Source: an uncultured Pelagibacteraceae bacterium
GTDB taxonomy: Bacteria > Pseudomonadota > Alphaproteobacteria > Pelagibacterales > Pelagibacteraceae
Reading direction: 5' to 3'
Assembly: GCA_905612535.1 (NCBI GenBank)
Contig: CAJQSJ010000039.1
Span: forward strand, 1-34,964
DNA length: 34,964 bases
Shown here: positions 1 through 9,335 of the stretch, piece after piece
Position numbering within the stretch: the stretch's first letter is position 1
Layout: each line of letters starts with the position of its first letter
The notes under the pieces: model-generated
Told to the model about the DNA's origin: nothing
Seen by the model: the letters and a program-made list of their open reading frames with translations, nothing else
Database searches by the model: none
Program-made: the position numbers and the translations under genes

Positions 1-876
1 TACCTCCCTGATGGTACCACTTAGATCTTTAGTACCAGTAATAAACATTTTTAATCCAGAAGTACTAAATGCAATACCAGATGGGTTTCTTTCCTCATTA
101 TCTAATCTTAAAAAACCTACATGAGATAAAGTTGATATATTAAAACCTGTAGATAAATCGTATTGATCAACATCATTATGGCTTGTTCCTATTATAAACA
201 TTCTGGTACCATCAGGATTAAACTCTATACCAAACGGTTCACCATCCTGAGCACTCACATCTTTTGTTCGTAACAAATTAACTCCCTCTGAAAGATCAAA
301 ACCTACATCTAATTTATATTGGTATATGGTATCATTCTGACCTCCAGCAACATACATCATTGTTCCATCATTATTAAAATCAAAAGCAAAAAGTGTACTA
401 TCATCGTTCTGAACACTAAAAAAACTTTCATAAGTTGCTGATGACAAATCAAAATTTGCAGTAAGTAAATATTCGTGCACTCGATCATTTGTTGTCTCAC
501 TAACAAACATTTTTGATCCATCATTGTTAAATTTTACAGACATTGGATCGCCGACACTAATAGCCAAACTATCTACATAAGAAGCTGTCGATATATCAAA
601 GGCAGTAGATAAAGTATATTCATGTAAATCATCATCAGCATTACCAGAAGTTGAAGAATTATTTTCTTGTCCACCAACAACAAACATTTTTGTTCCATCG
701 TTATTAAAGGTAAGACCTCTAGGCTTAGTTTCTTCAGTTTCAACTGAAAAGTTTTGCACAAAGAGTGGAGTAGCATTATCACCGCTTTCTAAAGCAGCAG
801 CATCTTCTTTAACAAAAGTTAGAATGCATAATACAATACTAAAAATACCAAAAAATTTTCTTAAACGAATCGCCAT
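1..876 (-). CDS. Secreted beta-propeller-repeat protein, partial (runs off left edge); paralogue of 1252..3393
   Basis: Reverse frame open from ATG (complement of 874-876) to the window edge. Starts MAIRLRKFFGIFSIVLCILTF (signal-like), followed by repeats such as PRGLTFNNDGTKMFVVGGQ...DDLHEYTLSTAFDISTASYV. Not in the ORF track, presumably because it is truncated. Confidence 0.8.
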   Translation of the reverse strand, partial: MAIRLRKFFGIFSIVLCILTFVKEDAAALESGDNATPLFVQNFSVETEETKPRGLTFNNDGTKMFVVGGQENNSSTSGNADDDLHEYTLSTAFDISTASYVDSLAISVGDPMSVKFNNDGSKMFVSETTNDRVHEYLLTANFDLSSATYESFFSVQNDDSTLFAFDFNNDGTMMYVAGGQNDTIYQYKLDVGFDLSEGVNLLRTKDVSAQDGEPFGIEFNPDGTRMFIIGTSHNDVDQYDLSTGFNISTLSHVGFLRLDNEERNPSGIAFSTSGLKMFITGTKDLSGTIREV

Positions 877-1240
877 TATTTACCTTAATAAAAAATTAAC
901 AATATTGATTCATCAGCCTGTCTTTGTATTTACTCTGGCGCTGGTTTGAAGAGTGTTTTTTTGTGAGTCTTTATGCGGTTAATTTTTATGAATTTTAAAG
1001 TTATCCACATACCATTTTCATTTGTGTGGCTTTTCATAATGTTAACTATTTCAGTTCTACATTTCTTCATGCACATGATACTTATGGATTCAGACAATGA
1101 ATTAGCGATGAATTTAGGAGAAATCTATCTTGTAACTGAGAATGGTAACGAGAGATTAGGTAAGAAGAAACTTGATTTAGTGGTCGGATAGGATGAATTC
1201 CGTTAGTTTGTCGACTAGTCTCAATAAATAACCCCGTCTT
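861..1240. repeat. Duplicated intergenic/small-ORF module, copy A
   Basis: Near-identical to 3380..3715: cgaatcgccattatttaccttaataaaaaattaacaatattgattcatc...gagtctttatgcggttaatttttatgaattttaaagttatccaca...gatgaattccgttagtttgtcgactagtct. Confidence 0.9.
973..1191 (+). CDS. Small ORF (72 aa) divergent from the repeat-protein gene; paralogous to 3490..3669
   Basis: Translation ends MILMDSDNELAMNLGEIYLVTENGNERLGKKKLDLVVG; the C-terminal half is conserved in the second copy and the 39-nt indel preserves frame. Confidence 0.45.
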   Translation: MRLIFMNFKVIHIPFSFVWLFIMLTISVLHFFMHMILMDSDNELAMNLGEIYLVTENGNERLGKKKLDLVVG

Positions 1241-1251
1241 TTCTCCTTTTC

Positions 1252-3393
1252 TTAAAATAGACTACTTAAAGATAAGTTGAGATTATTATTTTTTTGACTA
1301 AATAGATCGTTTTCTAATTGAAACCCTAGATTAAATGGACCTAAAGGTTTAGCAATTTTTATACTTGAACTAAGAGATTCTTCACCTTTAAAGGAAAGTA
1401 AATATTCTGTTTCTTTCCTTGATAAAAAACTCGCTGTAAAATAAATGGTATTCATATAACCTTTGTTAATAATTTTTTCATGCTCAAGTTCACCACTTAA
1501 AGTTAATCCTTTTTCATTAGTAAAATCAAAACCGAAGCTACCTTTCAAAATATCTTGGGTATTTTCATTAGCTTTATAAGCGTAAGTTTTACTGCTATCC
1601 GATACATAGTATGAATGTGCCTTAGAGTTAGAGGCAACTTCTTTACTATATCCAAAATTTACTTTTTGTTTTAAAATTCCAGTTTCCAAAATATAATCTC
1701 GATCAGTCATCACGCCTAAAGATCCCATGAGAGAATTTATGTCTTGATCATCGTATCTAAGAGCTTCAATTCCGCTTTCTGTATAACCTTCAAGCCTAGT
1801 ATGACTTACTTCAATTCGACTTGTCGGTACTACATTTGTTTCATTATATTCAAATTCTCGTCCAAATTTTATAGATCCAAAAACTTGCTTACCTTTTCGC
1901 TCACCCTTATTTGTATCTGTATCTCCACTATTTCTTCTAACAAGATCAGTATCTAAATGACTTGCGCCAATTACACCGTCAATAAATCTACTTTCATCTG
2001 AGTAATGAGTTCCATAAATTGATAAACTTATTGCATTCGTATCAACTTTTGAACCATATGTTCCAATATCAACCTCATCACGTCCAAATCTTAAAGCCGC
2101 TCCATATACCGTATTGAAAAATCTTGATGCTTTGCTGCTATCAATTTTTTTATCAGCACCAATTGAAATACCCAGAGCACTAATATCTTGAGCTGAACTT
2201 AAGCTCGTCTCCCCAGCTTTTCCAAAACTCACACTCCCTTCACTCCATAACGCCCAATCTTTTGGAAAAATTTTTTGAAGTGAACGAATAGATAATTTTG
2301 GTGCAAGATTAGTTAACTGATCTAAAGTTGTATTTGAAACATTAACATCAATATCTTGCCTATTAAGGCTTCCATCTTTTTTATGAGTTTTTATAAAAGA
2401 TAATCTTTTTAAGGCCGCTTCCGATGATTTTTTTGCAAATATTTTAACAATTTCTACTTGAGCTTCTATAGAAGCCACCACATCTTTAATTTGTGAAGGA
2501 TCATCACATGTTGATGAACTGGTTACTTTAAAAGCACAGCTTAAGGTATATTCATTTACATCATCTCCCGCATTACCCGTCAGAAACATTTTAGTTCCAT
2601 CGTTATTAAATACTAATTCTCCTGGTTTTGTCTCTTGACCGCTAAAACTAAAACTAGCTAAAAAAGAGGCGCTGGAGACATCAAAGCCAGTTGATAAGGT
2701 ATATTCATGTACTTTATCTGCCCCCTGACCAACCACAAACATTTTAGTTCCATGGTTATTAAATGCTAAACCTCCTGGATGTTCATCTTCACTTTGAACA
2801 CTAAAAGCATCAACAAAAGAAGCAGTTGATACATCAAAACCAGTTGATAAGGTATATTCATTTACAGCATCATTCTCCTTACCCGTCACAAACATTTTAG
2901 TTCCATCGTTATTAAATGCTAAACCTGTTGGAACATCCTCTTCATTACTAATATCAAAACGTTCGGCATCTCCCGCATCAGTAGCAGTTGAAACATCAAA
3001 ACCAGTTGATAAGGTATATTCATGTACTTTATCTTCCGTCTGACCCAATATAAACATTTTAGTTCCATCGTTATTAAATACTACACTTGATGGAACTGTA
3101 TCTTCATTTTTAACATCAAATAAAACAACAAAAGAAGCTGTTGATACATCAAAGGCAGTTGATAAGGCATATTCATTTACTTCCTGTCCATCAAAACCCG
3201 TCACAAACATTTTAGTTCCATCGTTATTAAATGCTACACCTCTTGGATCATGCTCTTCACTTTGAACACTAAAAGCATCAACAAACACACCCGCTGCTTG
3301 CGCTGTGCTAACAAAAGTTAGATTAAAAATTAAGAAAATTGAGAATAATTTCTTTAAAAACGTAGTTAATTTTTTTATTAAACGAATCGCCAT
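1252..3393 (-). CDS. Secreted beta-propeller repeat protein with C-terminal autotransporter-like beta-barrel
   Basis: 713 aa; N-terminal signal; five repeats of the type FNNDGTKMFVTG...EYTLSTGFDVSTASF; C-terminal ~300 aa with alternating beta-strand pattern ending in LSLSSLF (terminal aromatic). Confidence 0.75.
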   Translation of the reverse strand: MAIRLIKKLTTFLKKLFSIFLIFNLTFVSTAQAAGVFVDAFSVQSEEHDPRGVAFNNDGTKMFVTGFDGQEVNEYALSTAFDVSTASFVVLFDVKNEDTVPSSVVFNNDGTKMFILGQTEDKVHEYTLSTGFDVSTATDAGDAERFDISNEEDVPTGLAFNNDGTKMFVTGKENDAVNEYTLSTGFDVSTASFVDAFSVQSEDEHPGGLAFNNHGTKMFVVGQGADKVHEYTLSTGFDVSSASFLASFSFSGQETKPGELVFNNDGTKMFLTGNAGDDVNEYTLSCAFKVTSSSTCDDPSQIKDVVASIEAQVEIVKIFAKKSSEAALKRLSFIKTHKKDGSLNRQDIDVNVSNTTLDQLTNLAPKLSIRSLQKIFPKDWALWSEGSVSFGKAGETSLSSAQDISALGISIGADKKIDSSKASRFFNTVYGAALRFGRDEVDIGTYGSKVDTNAISLSIYGTHYSDESRFIDGVIGASHLDTDLVRRNSGDTDTNKGERKGKQVFGSIKFGREFEYNETNVVPTSRIEVSHTRLEGYTESGIEALRYDDQDINSLMGSLGVMTDRDYILETGILKQKVNFGYSKEVASNSKAHSYYVSDSSKTYAYKANENTQDILKGSFGFDFTNEKGLTLSGELEHEKIINKGYMNTIYFTASFLSRKETEYLLSFKGEESLSSSIKIAKPLGPFNLGFQLENDLFSQKNNNLNLSLSSLF
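2520..3290 (-). repeat. Five in-frame imperfect tandem repeats (~140-150 bp) encoding propeller blades
   Basis: Recurring + strand motif acaaacattttagttccatcgttattaaat, about every 150 bp. Confidence 0.8.
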
Positions 3394-3715
3394 TATTTAC
3401 CTTAATAAAAAATTAACAATATTGATTCATCCGTCTGTCTTTGCACTTACTCTGGTGCTAGTTTGAAGAGTGTTTTTTTGTGAGTCTTTATGCGGTTAAT
3501 TTTTATGAATTTTAAAGTTATCCACAGAACTGCTAATGTCTTCTTCAAGCATATGATATTAATGGATTCAGACAATGAATTAGCGATGAGTTTAAGAGAA
3601 ACCTATCTTGTAACCGAGAACGGTAATGAGAGATTAGGTAAGAAGAAACTTGATTTAGTTGTTGGATAGGATGAATTCCGTTAGTTTGTCGACTAGTCTA
3701 CAAAAATAACTCCGT
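3380..3715. repeat. Duplicated intergenic/small-ORF module, copy B
   Basis: See copy A; internal segment is 39 bp shorter. Confidence 0.9.
3490..3669 (+). CDS. Small ORF (59 aa), paralogue of 973..1191
   Basis: Manual translation: MRLIFMNFKVIHRTANVFFKHMILMDSDNELAMSLRETYLVTENGNERLGKKKLDLVVG*. Just below the apparent 60-aa cutoff of the ORF track. Confidence 0.45.
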   Translation: MRLIFMNFKVIHRTANVFFKHMILMDSDNELAMSLRETYLVTENGNERLGKKKLDLVVG

Positions 3716-3883
3716 CTACTCAACCATCAGTATTTAACTTAGTTAGTATTAGCTATATATATACTTGGTTTTCGACATAGAGCCGAGTTCAAACCGTTTT
3801 AAGGTTTTAAGTACCTAGATCAAAAAAAAATTATAAAAAAAAATCACAAAAAATGGTACCTTAATCAAGAAAGGAAAAATATT

Positions 3884-4021
3884 ATGTATTTAGCGTTGGG
3901 CTGGGCTGGTGCCATCTCGTGTGTTCTCTGTTATGCTTATAACTATATTAGTTATGCTTATATTGCATTATTTTTTGCAGTAGCAGGATTTATTACCCAC
4001 CATAAAGAATCAAATAAATAA
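3884..4021 (+). CDS. Small hydrophobic (single-TM-like) protein, 45 aa
   Basis: MYLALGWAGAISCVLCYAYNYISYAYIALFFAVAGFITHHKESNK*; preceded by aagaaaggaaaaatatt (purine-rich, RBS-like). Confidence 0.5.
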   Translation: MYLALGWAGAISCVLCYAYNYISYAYIALFFAVAGFITHHKESNK

Positions 4022-4277
4022 AAAATAGCGAACAAAAGAAAGGAGAAAATATTTAGGATAGAGCTCCAGTTACAAGTCTGTTGCAAGTTTCAAAAAATAA
4101 CCCCCTACCGTTCACTGTGTGCTATATAAGGATACCTTCGTGTTGGTTCATGCTGAATAGGATCGTGGCTTCTAATCACACGCTTACGATTAATTTCATC
4201 TTTTCTTAATAATTTTGAAGCAGTTCAGTTTTTTTTTGTTTATTAATAAATAATTATAATTTTAAAGCCTAAATTTA

Positions 4278-5324
4278 TCAAAAACTATAAATTAACTCCT
4301 CTATTATTTTTTTTGTATTATATTTTTGTTTCCAATTGGGATAGTGTTTTCTAAATTTTTTAGTGTCTGATACATACCAAATATGATCACCTATTCTATT
4401 TTCTTTATGATAATTTTTTTTTATTTTAACATTAGTTATTGATTCCACTAAATTTAAGGCTTCTATTACAGAACAATTAGATGTTCTGCCTCCACCAATG
4501 TTATAAACTTCACCTGTTTTAGGTTTTTTAAAATAGTTCCAGAAACATTCAACTAGATCGTGACTGTGAATATTATCTCTTACCTGCTTGCCCTTATAAC
4601 CAAAAATAGAATATGTTTTTTTTACTAATGATGACTTAACTAGGTAAGATAAAAATCCATGTAGCTTTACTCCCGAATGATTGGGGCCGGTAATACATCC
4701 CGCTCTAAATGAAACTGTTTTTAATCTTTCATTTTTACCATACTCTTGTACAATTAAATCTGCATAACTTTTTGATGCTCCAAAAAAACTATGAATACAA
4801 TTATCTATATTCATGCTTTCGTTTATTCCTTTAAAATACTTGTGTTTTTTTGAAATTTCCCATCTTGATTTTAGTTCCTGTAAAGGCAATAAATTTGGGT
4901 TGTCTCCATAGACTTTGTTGGTTGACATAAAAATAAATGACGCATTTTTAGAATATTTGTTGGTTAAATTTAAAATATTTAATGTTCCTAAAGCATTTAT
5001 ACCAAAATCAACAAACGGTTTGGTTTTAGCCCAATCATGGGAAGGTTGGGCTGCTGAGTGTATAACTAATTTAATTGAATTTTTATACTTTTTAAAAATA
5101 TTTTCTAAAGCTGAATAATTTCTTATATCAATATTTTTATGTGTATAATTTTTATGCTCTTTTATTAATTTTCTTTTTATCCAATCAATATCTCCATCTT
5201 TACCAAATAATTTTAATCTAAAATTATTGTCAATACCAATTACATCAAATCCTTTTGATGAAAAAAATTTTACTGACTCTGAACCCACAAGTCCGCAAGA
5301 ACCTGTTATTAGAACTACGCTCAT
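4278..5324 (-). CDS. NAD-dependent epimerase/dehydratase, CDP-paratose 2-epimerase-like
   Basis: Extended SDR: N-terminal GSCGLVGSE Rossmann motif, GIDNNFR, HSAAQPSHDWA, NIGGGRTSN. Confidence 0.75.
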   Translation of the reverse strand: MSVVLITGSCGLVGSESVKFFSSKGFDVIGIDNNFRLKLFGKDGDIDWIKRKLIKEHKNYTHKNIDIRNYSALENIFKKYKNSIKLVIHSAAQPSHDWAKTKPFVDFGINALGTLNILNLTNKYSKNASFIFMSTNKVYGDNPNLLPLQELKSRWEISKKHKYFKGINESMNIDNCIHSFFGASKSYADLIVQEYGKNERLKTVSFRAGCITGPNHSGVKLHGFLSYLVKSSLVKKTYSIFGYKGKQVRDNIHSHDLVECFWNYFKKPKTGEVYNIGGGRTSNCSVIEALNLVESITNVKIKKNYHKENRIGDHIWYVSDTKKFRKHYPNWKQKYNTKKIIEELIYSF

Positions 5325-6325
5325 TTTATATATTTTTTTAATTCTTTTTGGTTATCTAACATCCATTTATAAACGTCTTGTAAAATATTTAAAAAAGATT
5401 TTCTATTTCTCCACTTGTAAATTTTTTTAACTTTTGAATTGTCGGTAACATAGTAAGGTATATCATATTCAGAGGTGCTTTTTTTAGAACCTATTTTGAT
5501 ATGATTTGATGTCACTTGTTGACAAAGCGTTGTTAAATTTTTAAGAGAAGTGGCATTTTTTTTTCCACCTCCAACATTTACTAATAAATTAAAATTCTTG
5601 TTAATTTTTTTCACTTGCAACGCAATTAGTTCACATACATCATCTATATGAATTACATCTCTAATTTGTGATCCATTACCCCCGAATCCAATATAATTTA
5701 ATTTTTTCTTGTTCAAATGTTTCCAAACCCAAAGACTTACAAAACCTTGGTCTTGTTTACCAAACTGCCACGGTCCAGAAATCACTCCAAATCTATTTAC
5801 AATATATTTAATTTTATATAAAAAAGAAAATTCTCTAATTAAATGTTCTGAACTATATTTGCAAAAACCATAAACTGATTTTGGTCCAGCGGTGCTAAAC
5901 TTTTCATTTATAGTTTTATTATTATTTTTTAGTTTATGTAGTTCATCTATAGAGTACACTCTACTTGATGAAAGAAAAATTAATTTTGATTTATCTTTCG
6001 TGCATTTTTTTAAAACATTCAAAGTACCAACCAAATTTGTATTAAATACCTTGTTGATATCTTTTTTTGATGTTTCAACAGCTGCTTCTGCGCAACAATC
6101 AATTATTAAATCATATCGTGGCAATCTTTTTACTAATTTGTTGTTTGCTATGTCTATTTTAAAATTTTTTATTTTTTTTTTCTTTAGTCTTTGAAGGTTT
6201 AATCTGGATCCGCCTCTACTCAAATTATCTAAGGAGTTAATTAGAGTGCCAATTTTATTATTTTTAAAAAATATTGCTAGATTTGAACCTACAAATCCAC
6301 AACCACCTGTAATAAGTATTTTCAT
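5321..6325 (-). CDS. NAD-dependent epimerase/dehydratase (extended SDR)
   Basis: GGCGFVGSN, DNLSRGGS, CAEAAVETS, YGFCKYSSE; overlaps the downstream SDR gene by 4 nt. Confidence 0.8.
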   Translation of the reverse strand: MKILITGGCGFVGSNLAIFFKNNKIGTLINSLDNLSRGGSRLNLQRLKKKKIKNFKIDIANNKLVKRLPRYDLIIDCCAEAAVETSKKDINKVFNTNLVGTLNVLKKCTKDKSKLIFLSSSRVYSIDELHKLKNNNKTINEKFSTAGPKSVYGFCKYSSEHLIREFSFLYKIKYIVNRFGVISGPWQFGKQDQGFVSLWVWKHLNKKKLNYIGFGGNGSQIRDVIHIDDVCELIALQVKKINKNFNLLVNVGGGKKNATSLKNLTTLCQQVTSNHIKIGSKKSTSEYDIPYYVTDNSKVKKIYKWRNRKSFLNILQDVYKWMLDNQKELKKYIK

Positions 6326-6377
6326 GTTGGTAAAAATTATCTATTATCACTAATAATTAGAAAATAAAACTAATATT

Positions 6378-7088
6378 ATGAAACTTTCAATAATAATCCC
6401 AGTGAGAAATGAAGAATCTTCAATTAAAAAAACAATCGATCAATTACTAACTAAACTAAAAATTTTGTCTTATGAAATAATTTTTATTAATGATTTTAGC
6501 ACTGACAATACCTTTGAGGTTATTAAGGCTTCAATTGAAACAAAACCTCAAATTAATATTTATAATAATCAGAGAAAAGGATTGGGTGGAGCAATAACGC
6601 AAGGTATTGTTAAAGCAAGTGGAGAAGCTTTATGTATTATGATGTCAGATTTATCAGACAGCATTGAAGATTTAGAAAAATACTATAGCATTATTAAGGA
6701 CAACAATGTTGATGCCGTATTTGGTTCCAGATTTATAAAAAGATCAAATGTTGTTGATTACCCTAAAAAAAAATTAATACTAAATAGAATTTTTAATACA
6801 ATAACCAAATTGGTTTTTTTAAGTGATTATAATGATTTTACAAACGCCTTTAAAATTTATAAGAAAGAAGCTTTATTAAATACTTTTCCATTAGTTTCGG
6901 AAAGTTTTAATATATTTTTAGAATTGCCTTTAAAAATTATTTCAAGAAAAATGAAATACAAAATTATTCCAATTTCATGGATAAATAGAAAAGAAGGATC
7001 TTCTAAATTTGATACAAAAGAATTAAGAGCAAAATATTTGTTTACTTTAATCTACTGTTTTCTTGAAAAAATACTTTTAAAAAAATAG
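6378..7088 (+). CDS. Glycosyltransferase family 2 (dolichyl-phosphate mannose synthase-like)
   Basis: LSIIIPVRNEESSIKKTI, FINDFSTDNT, GLGGAITQGI, MMSDLSD, FGSRFIKRS, INRKEGSSKF. Confidence 0.85.
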   Translation: MKLSIIIPVRNEESSIKKTIDQLLTKLKILSYEIIFINDFSTDNTFEVIKASIETKPQINIYNNQRKGLGGAITQGIVKASGEALCIMMSDLSDSIEDLEKYYSIIKDNNVDAVFGSRFIKRSNVVDYPKKKLILNRIFNTITKLVFLSDYNDFTNAFKIYKKEALLNTFPLVSESFNIFLELPLKIISRKMKYKIIPISWINRKEGSSKFDTKELRAKYLFTLIYCFLEKILLKK

Positions 7089-7135
7089 TTTATTTAAACT
7101 AAATAGTTTTAAGATGATTCTAAAACAAATTTTTC

Positions 7136-7453
7136 TTAATTAGCTTTAGATTTTAAATGATATTGTAAACCATCAAATTTAGTGAAAAGAGAATTAATAA
7201 GCGGATGTTGTATGGCTTTGAGATTTTCTTCTAAATCAAGATTTTGTTCAGCAACGTATGTTGTGTGTGCAGCTGCATGTACCAAAACGTGATACCATGG
7301 TTTACTTTTTAGAGGACGTGATTGGGCAACTTGTTCGTACCACTCGTCTGTGCTTTGAAAGAAAGGATCAATGTCAAACACCACTCCCGCATAATCAAAT
7401 AACTTATGATGTACAATCTGACCTATTCTAAATTTAGCTTTATAATCAATCAT
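7136..7453 (-). CDS. hspQ: Heat shock protein HspQ / YccV family
   Basis: FRIGQIVHHKLFDYAGVVFDIDPFF...WYHVLVHAAAHTTYVAEQNL. Confidence 0.85.
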   Translation of the reverse strand: MIDYKAKFRIGQIVHHKLFDYAGVVFDIDPFFQSTDEWYEQVAQSRPLKSKPWYHVLVHAAAHTTYVAEQNLDLEENLKAIQHPLINSLFTKFDGLQYHLKSKAN

Positions 7454-7458
7454 TTTAA

Positions 7459-7785
7459 TTAATGATTGTGTTCTTCAATTCCATTTTTTTTTAATAAATG
7501 ATGCATTCTTTCATGCTCTTTATAGGTAAAACCATAAAATACAATTGTGGTCACAATTGAACCAATCACAATTCCTTGAACAAATCTAAATATTGTTTTT
7601 TTATTTCGTTGTTTGGTTTCTTTTGTCATTTTTTTTCCACGTTTTTTTGCTTGGTAAAATTTAAAAACTGAATAAATAATTAGAGCAAAACCTATAATCC
7701 AAGAAATCGGATGGTTAACAACTGCAATAAAAGACCCCCCAAACAAAACGGCAATGAATCCACTGATCCAACATATAGGGCACAT
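7459..7785 (-). CDS. Small two-TM membrane protein, hypothetical
   Basis: 108 aa, MCPICWISGFIAVLFGG..., second TM segment IVIGSIVTTIVFYGF; immediately downstream of the thioredoxin-like gene. Confidence 0.65.
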   Translation of the reverse strand: MCPICWISGFIAVLFGGSFIAVVNHPISWIIGFALIIYSVFKFYQAKKRGKKMTKETKQRNKKTIFRFVQGIVIGSIVTTIVFYGFTYKEHERMHHLLKKNGIEEHNH

Positions 7786-7788
7786 AAT

Positions 7789-8160
7789 TTAAATACCTTT
7801 TTGAATTGTAGAATAAATAGTTTCTTTATCCGTTTGACCAACTATACGAGATACCTCGTTATCACCCTTATAAACAACAATGGTTGTCCAAAACTTAATA
7901 CCAAGTAATTGAGCTATATCTTTGTTTTTGCTTTGCTCATAGCTTAAAAAAATAATATTTTTAAATTCTTTTTCAGCCTGATCTAAAATTTTAGTTTGTT
8001 TGCTGCAAGTACCGCACCAAACTTCATAAGAGTTAATAACCATTGTCTTTCCTGAAGCCTTTGCTTTTTCAAAAATCTCGATGGAAAAATTATTCTTTTT
8101 CTCAACCGCATTTGCAGATAAACAAACAAATAAAAATAAAGTAATTAATATTTTTTTCAT
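7789..8160 (-). CDS. Secreted thioredoxin-fold protein
   Basis: Signal peptide MKKILITLFLFVCLSANA; WCGTCSKQTKILDQAEKEF active-site-like motif; IKFWTTIVVYKGDNEV. Confidence 0.8.
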   Translation of the reverse strand: MKKILITLFLFVCLSANAVEKKNNFSIEIFEKAKASGKTMVINSYEVWCGTCSKQTKILDQAEKEFKNIIFLSYEQSKNKDIAQLLGIKFWTTIVVYKGDNEVSRIVGQTDKETIYSTIQKGI

Positions 8161-8488
8161 AATTCAATGTATCAAATTTTATATGCTATTTAGTCAACAA
8201 AATAGTAGCATCTTTTGAAAATAGTTTAAGACGCAACTGTGGCGAAAAGATTTTTAATTTTTGTTAATTTATCTAACTTATTTGAGTTGTATTGTTAATT
8301 TTATGTTTAAAAAGAGACGTGCGTTAAGCTTCTAAACTTAAGTAAAGCTGGGATTATTTAATTGCTTGGTGGACACTCTGGTTGACTCTACTTCACACTA
8401 GTTGTTGAGGACAATTGATCATTTATTCATATTAACGTTATTTCAACTATCATTAATATTGAGACAACAAGGAAAGGTTTAAATATTT

Positions 8489-9226
8489 TTAATGAAATTT
8501 TTTTCCTAAATATGAAAAAATAATACTATATTTTTTTTTCCAAACAATTTTATACTTCTTTTTTTTTAAAAAAAGATAAACAGGGTGCTTTTTAAGTTCA
8601 TATTTATTTTTTGGAGAAGAGCCGCGATGATGTATTTCAACGCAAATTAACTCTGGTTGGTATTTTTTAAAATTTAAAGATTTTAAAACATCAAGCTCGG
8701 TTTTTTCAGTGTCAATATTTAAAAAATTAATTTTTTTATTTTTAAAAATTGATTTTGCGATAATATCATTAAGCTTAAAACATCTAATTAATCTAATATC
8801 ATAACCATTTAAATAAGCAGTCTTTGCTGCAGAAACATTGGTAGTGCTCATAGTATTAATCATGTTTTTTGTATAATATTTTTTAATCTTTTTGCTGCTA
8901 TTGGATACCGCTGCGTTCACATTATAATCATTTGACCTGGCCATATTAAATAAATCAACTGATAATGGATTAATATCAATGTTAATACCTTCCCACTTTT
9001 TTTTAAAAAGTAAATATGTGTTGCTCCAAAAAAAAGGATGGTAAGCCCCAACGTCAACATAAAAACCTTTATTGAGCATTTTAAAGTATTTTTCTGTAAA
9101 AATGTCTTCGCCAAAAATTGACTGAGATTTTTTTAGAATAAATGAATTGTGCTTAATATACAGGGCATAAAGTTTATAAAGAAAATTAAAATTCTTGTAA
9201 AAGTAATGTCCTCTTGTTTTTTTCAT
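8489..9226 (-). CDS. FkbM-family methyltransferase
   Basis: FYVDVGAYHPFFWSNTYLLFKKKWEGINIDINP...NFLNIDTEKTELDVLKSLNF. Confidence 0.85.
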   Translation of the reverse strand: MKKTRGHYFYKNFNFLYKLYALYIKHNSFILKKSQSIFGEDIFTEKYFKMLNKGFYVDVGAYHPFFWSNTYLLFKKKWEGINIDINPLSVDLFNMARSNDYNVNAAVSNSSKKIKKYYTKNMINTMSTTNVSAAKTAYLNGYDIRLIRCFKLNDIIAKSIFKNKKINFLNIDTEKTELDVLKSLNFKKYQPELICVEIHHRGSSPKNKYELKKHPVYLFLKKKKYKIVWKKKYSIIFSYLGKKFH

Positions 9227-9335
9227 TTAAATTTATATTTTAAAATTAGATAATTTGTATATCTTTATTATGAAAGATTGCAAATAGTTTTCAATTTAGG
9301 TACAAAAAAGTTGGATTTGGAGATAGGATAATTAA

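Noticed and set aside
573-782. 69-aa minus-strand ORF
   Set aside because: Off-frame shadow of the partial propeller gene 1..876.
2520-3290. Regular ~150-bp repeats considered as CRISPR-like or satellite
   Set aside because: Repeats are in-frame protein repeats (propeller blades); length and spacing do not fit CRISPR.
8161-8488. 330-bp gap searched for small ORFs or RNA
   Set aside because: Only short frames and no convincing hairpin/terminator.
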